A DNA stretch of 28,744 nt from Chara braunii (Eukaryota; Streptophyta; Charophyceae; Charales; Characeae), in contig BFEA01000113.1 in the NCBI GenBank assembly GCA_003427395.1, forward strand, positions 2,467,468 through 2,496,211. The letters run 5' to 3'. A program made the position numbers and the translations under genes. This document shows, piece after piece, positions 28,441-28,744 of this stretch. Numbering within the stretch: position 1 is the first letter of the stretch; every line of letters begins with the position of its first letter. The notes beneath the pieces are model-generated. The model searched no databases and was not told the origin of the DNA. It saw only the letters and a list, made by a program, of their open reading frames with translations.

Positions 28441-28722
28441 CAACGTTTTGGCTATGACCTCCATTTTCTTTGGGAGTTCAGTCTGTGCGGCTAATTGCTC
28501 TTCTATCTTTTGTACCTTTTCTAATTCTTCTGCCGCCTCCGCTGCCGCGTCTATTCTCCTCATTTTCTCCCTCATCACCGCCAATTTCCACTCCATCCTC
28601 TTCTCTTCTTCCAACGCCTGTCGCTTGATGACATCTCCTTCGGCTGCCCACGCTTTCATAGCGGCTTCCTGGTCATCCTTGGGTATATACATCGCCACCT
28701 CTTCTTCTTCGCCCAGGGACAA
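28432..28722 (-). pseudogene. Copy C Gag N-terminal coiled coil
   Basis: A 96-codon frame, strongly charged: QEAAMKAWAAEGDVIKRQAL, EEEKRMEWKLAVMREKMRR, and AAEAAEELEKVQKIEEQLAA. Heptad-like spacing of Leu, Ile and Ala suggests a coiled coil, often seen at the start of Gag in this group and presumed to help particle assembly. The frame ends at KTLHA, where the following Gag core is in a different frame. The true start lies at or beyond the window end. Confidence 0.78.
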
Positions 28723-28744
28723 GTTGGCAACCCACTCTGAAATC

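Larger units (their letters stand above)
23519..28744 (-). mobile_element. Ty3/Gypsy copy C, chromovirus-like, cut by window end
   Basis: A minus-strand element of another lineage than copies A and B. Blocks from high to low coordinates are gag coiled-coil start, Gag core, CCHC knuckle, protease, RT, RNase H, integrase zinc finger, core, and a chromodomain-like tail. A polypurine tract at 23519-23530 marks the 3' LTR border. Gag and RNase H are long and easily read. It is nevertheless dead, with frameshifts in gag, protease, RT and integrase, a nonsense codon in integrase and a deletion in RT. The 5' LTR lies beyond the window. Confidence 0.85.

Noticed and set aside
1-28744. Novel gene system such as a defence island or metabolic cluster
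   Set aside because: All recognisable coding sequence belongs to Ty3/Gypsy elements. No host or prokaryote-like gene is seen.

Overview
This is eukaryotic repeat DNA from a nuclear genome, most likely of a plant or streptophyte alga. Evidence: chromovirus-type Ty3/Gypsy LTR retrotransposons with pol order PR-RT-RH-IN, a hAT-like element with an 8-bp target-site duplication (TSD), MITE-like inverted repeats, long (GA)n, (CA)n and (TCTA)n microsatellites, an assembly gap of 60 N and two single Ns. I recognise no host protein-coding gene, rRNA or tRNA. A charophyte such as Chara is my guess from the style of the gypsy proteins; the window cannot prove it.

Layout. 1-980: microsatellites and unassigned sequence. 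990-2164: nested inverted-repeat (MITE-like) remnants. 2285-3345 and 5775-7672: one decayed gypsy copy on the minus strand ('copy A'), split by a 2,429-bp LTR-like insertion (3346-5774) with TG...CA ends and a 4-bp TSD. 7673-7987: AT-rich DNA with a (TCTA)n tract. 7988-19528: a structurally complete but coding-dead minus-strand gypsy element ('copy B'). It has a 3' LTR at 7988-9065, a polypurine tract at 9066-9078, integrase, RNase H, RT, protease and gag in minus-strand order from about 9125 to 15470, an unusually long 5' leader holding a 47-bp minisatellite and a (GA)n tract, a 5' LTR at 18100-19528, and a TATA TSD outside both LTRs. 19940-21097: a hAT-like non-autonomous transposon with a perfect 16-bp terminal inverted repeat (TIR) and 8-bp TSD, carrying a nested MITE-like insertion. 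21100-22240: CA/GT-rich and purine-rich low-complexity DNA. 22240-23518: unassigned, probably including the 3' LTR of the next element. 23519-28744: a third gypsy element of another lineage ('copy C'), minus strand, cut by the window end. It is the best preserved, yet has a nonsense codon, several frameshifts, an RT deletion and a lost protease active site.

In an intact element, gag would form the particle, protease would cut Gag-Pol, RT/RNase H would copy the RNA, and integrase with its chromodomain-like tail would insert the DNA. None of the three copies here can encode that full set. The most distinctive property of the window is the number of short tandem duplications (31, 43, 77, 85, 107x3, 129, 178, about 200, about 220 and 675 bp), together with the nested insertions whose order can be read from TSDs and from paralogous empty sites.
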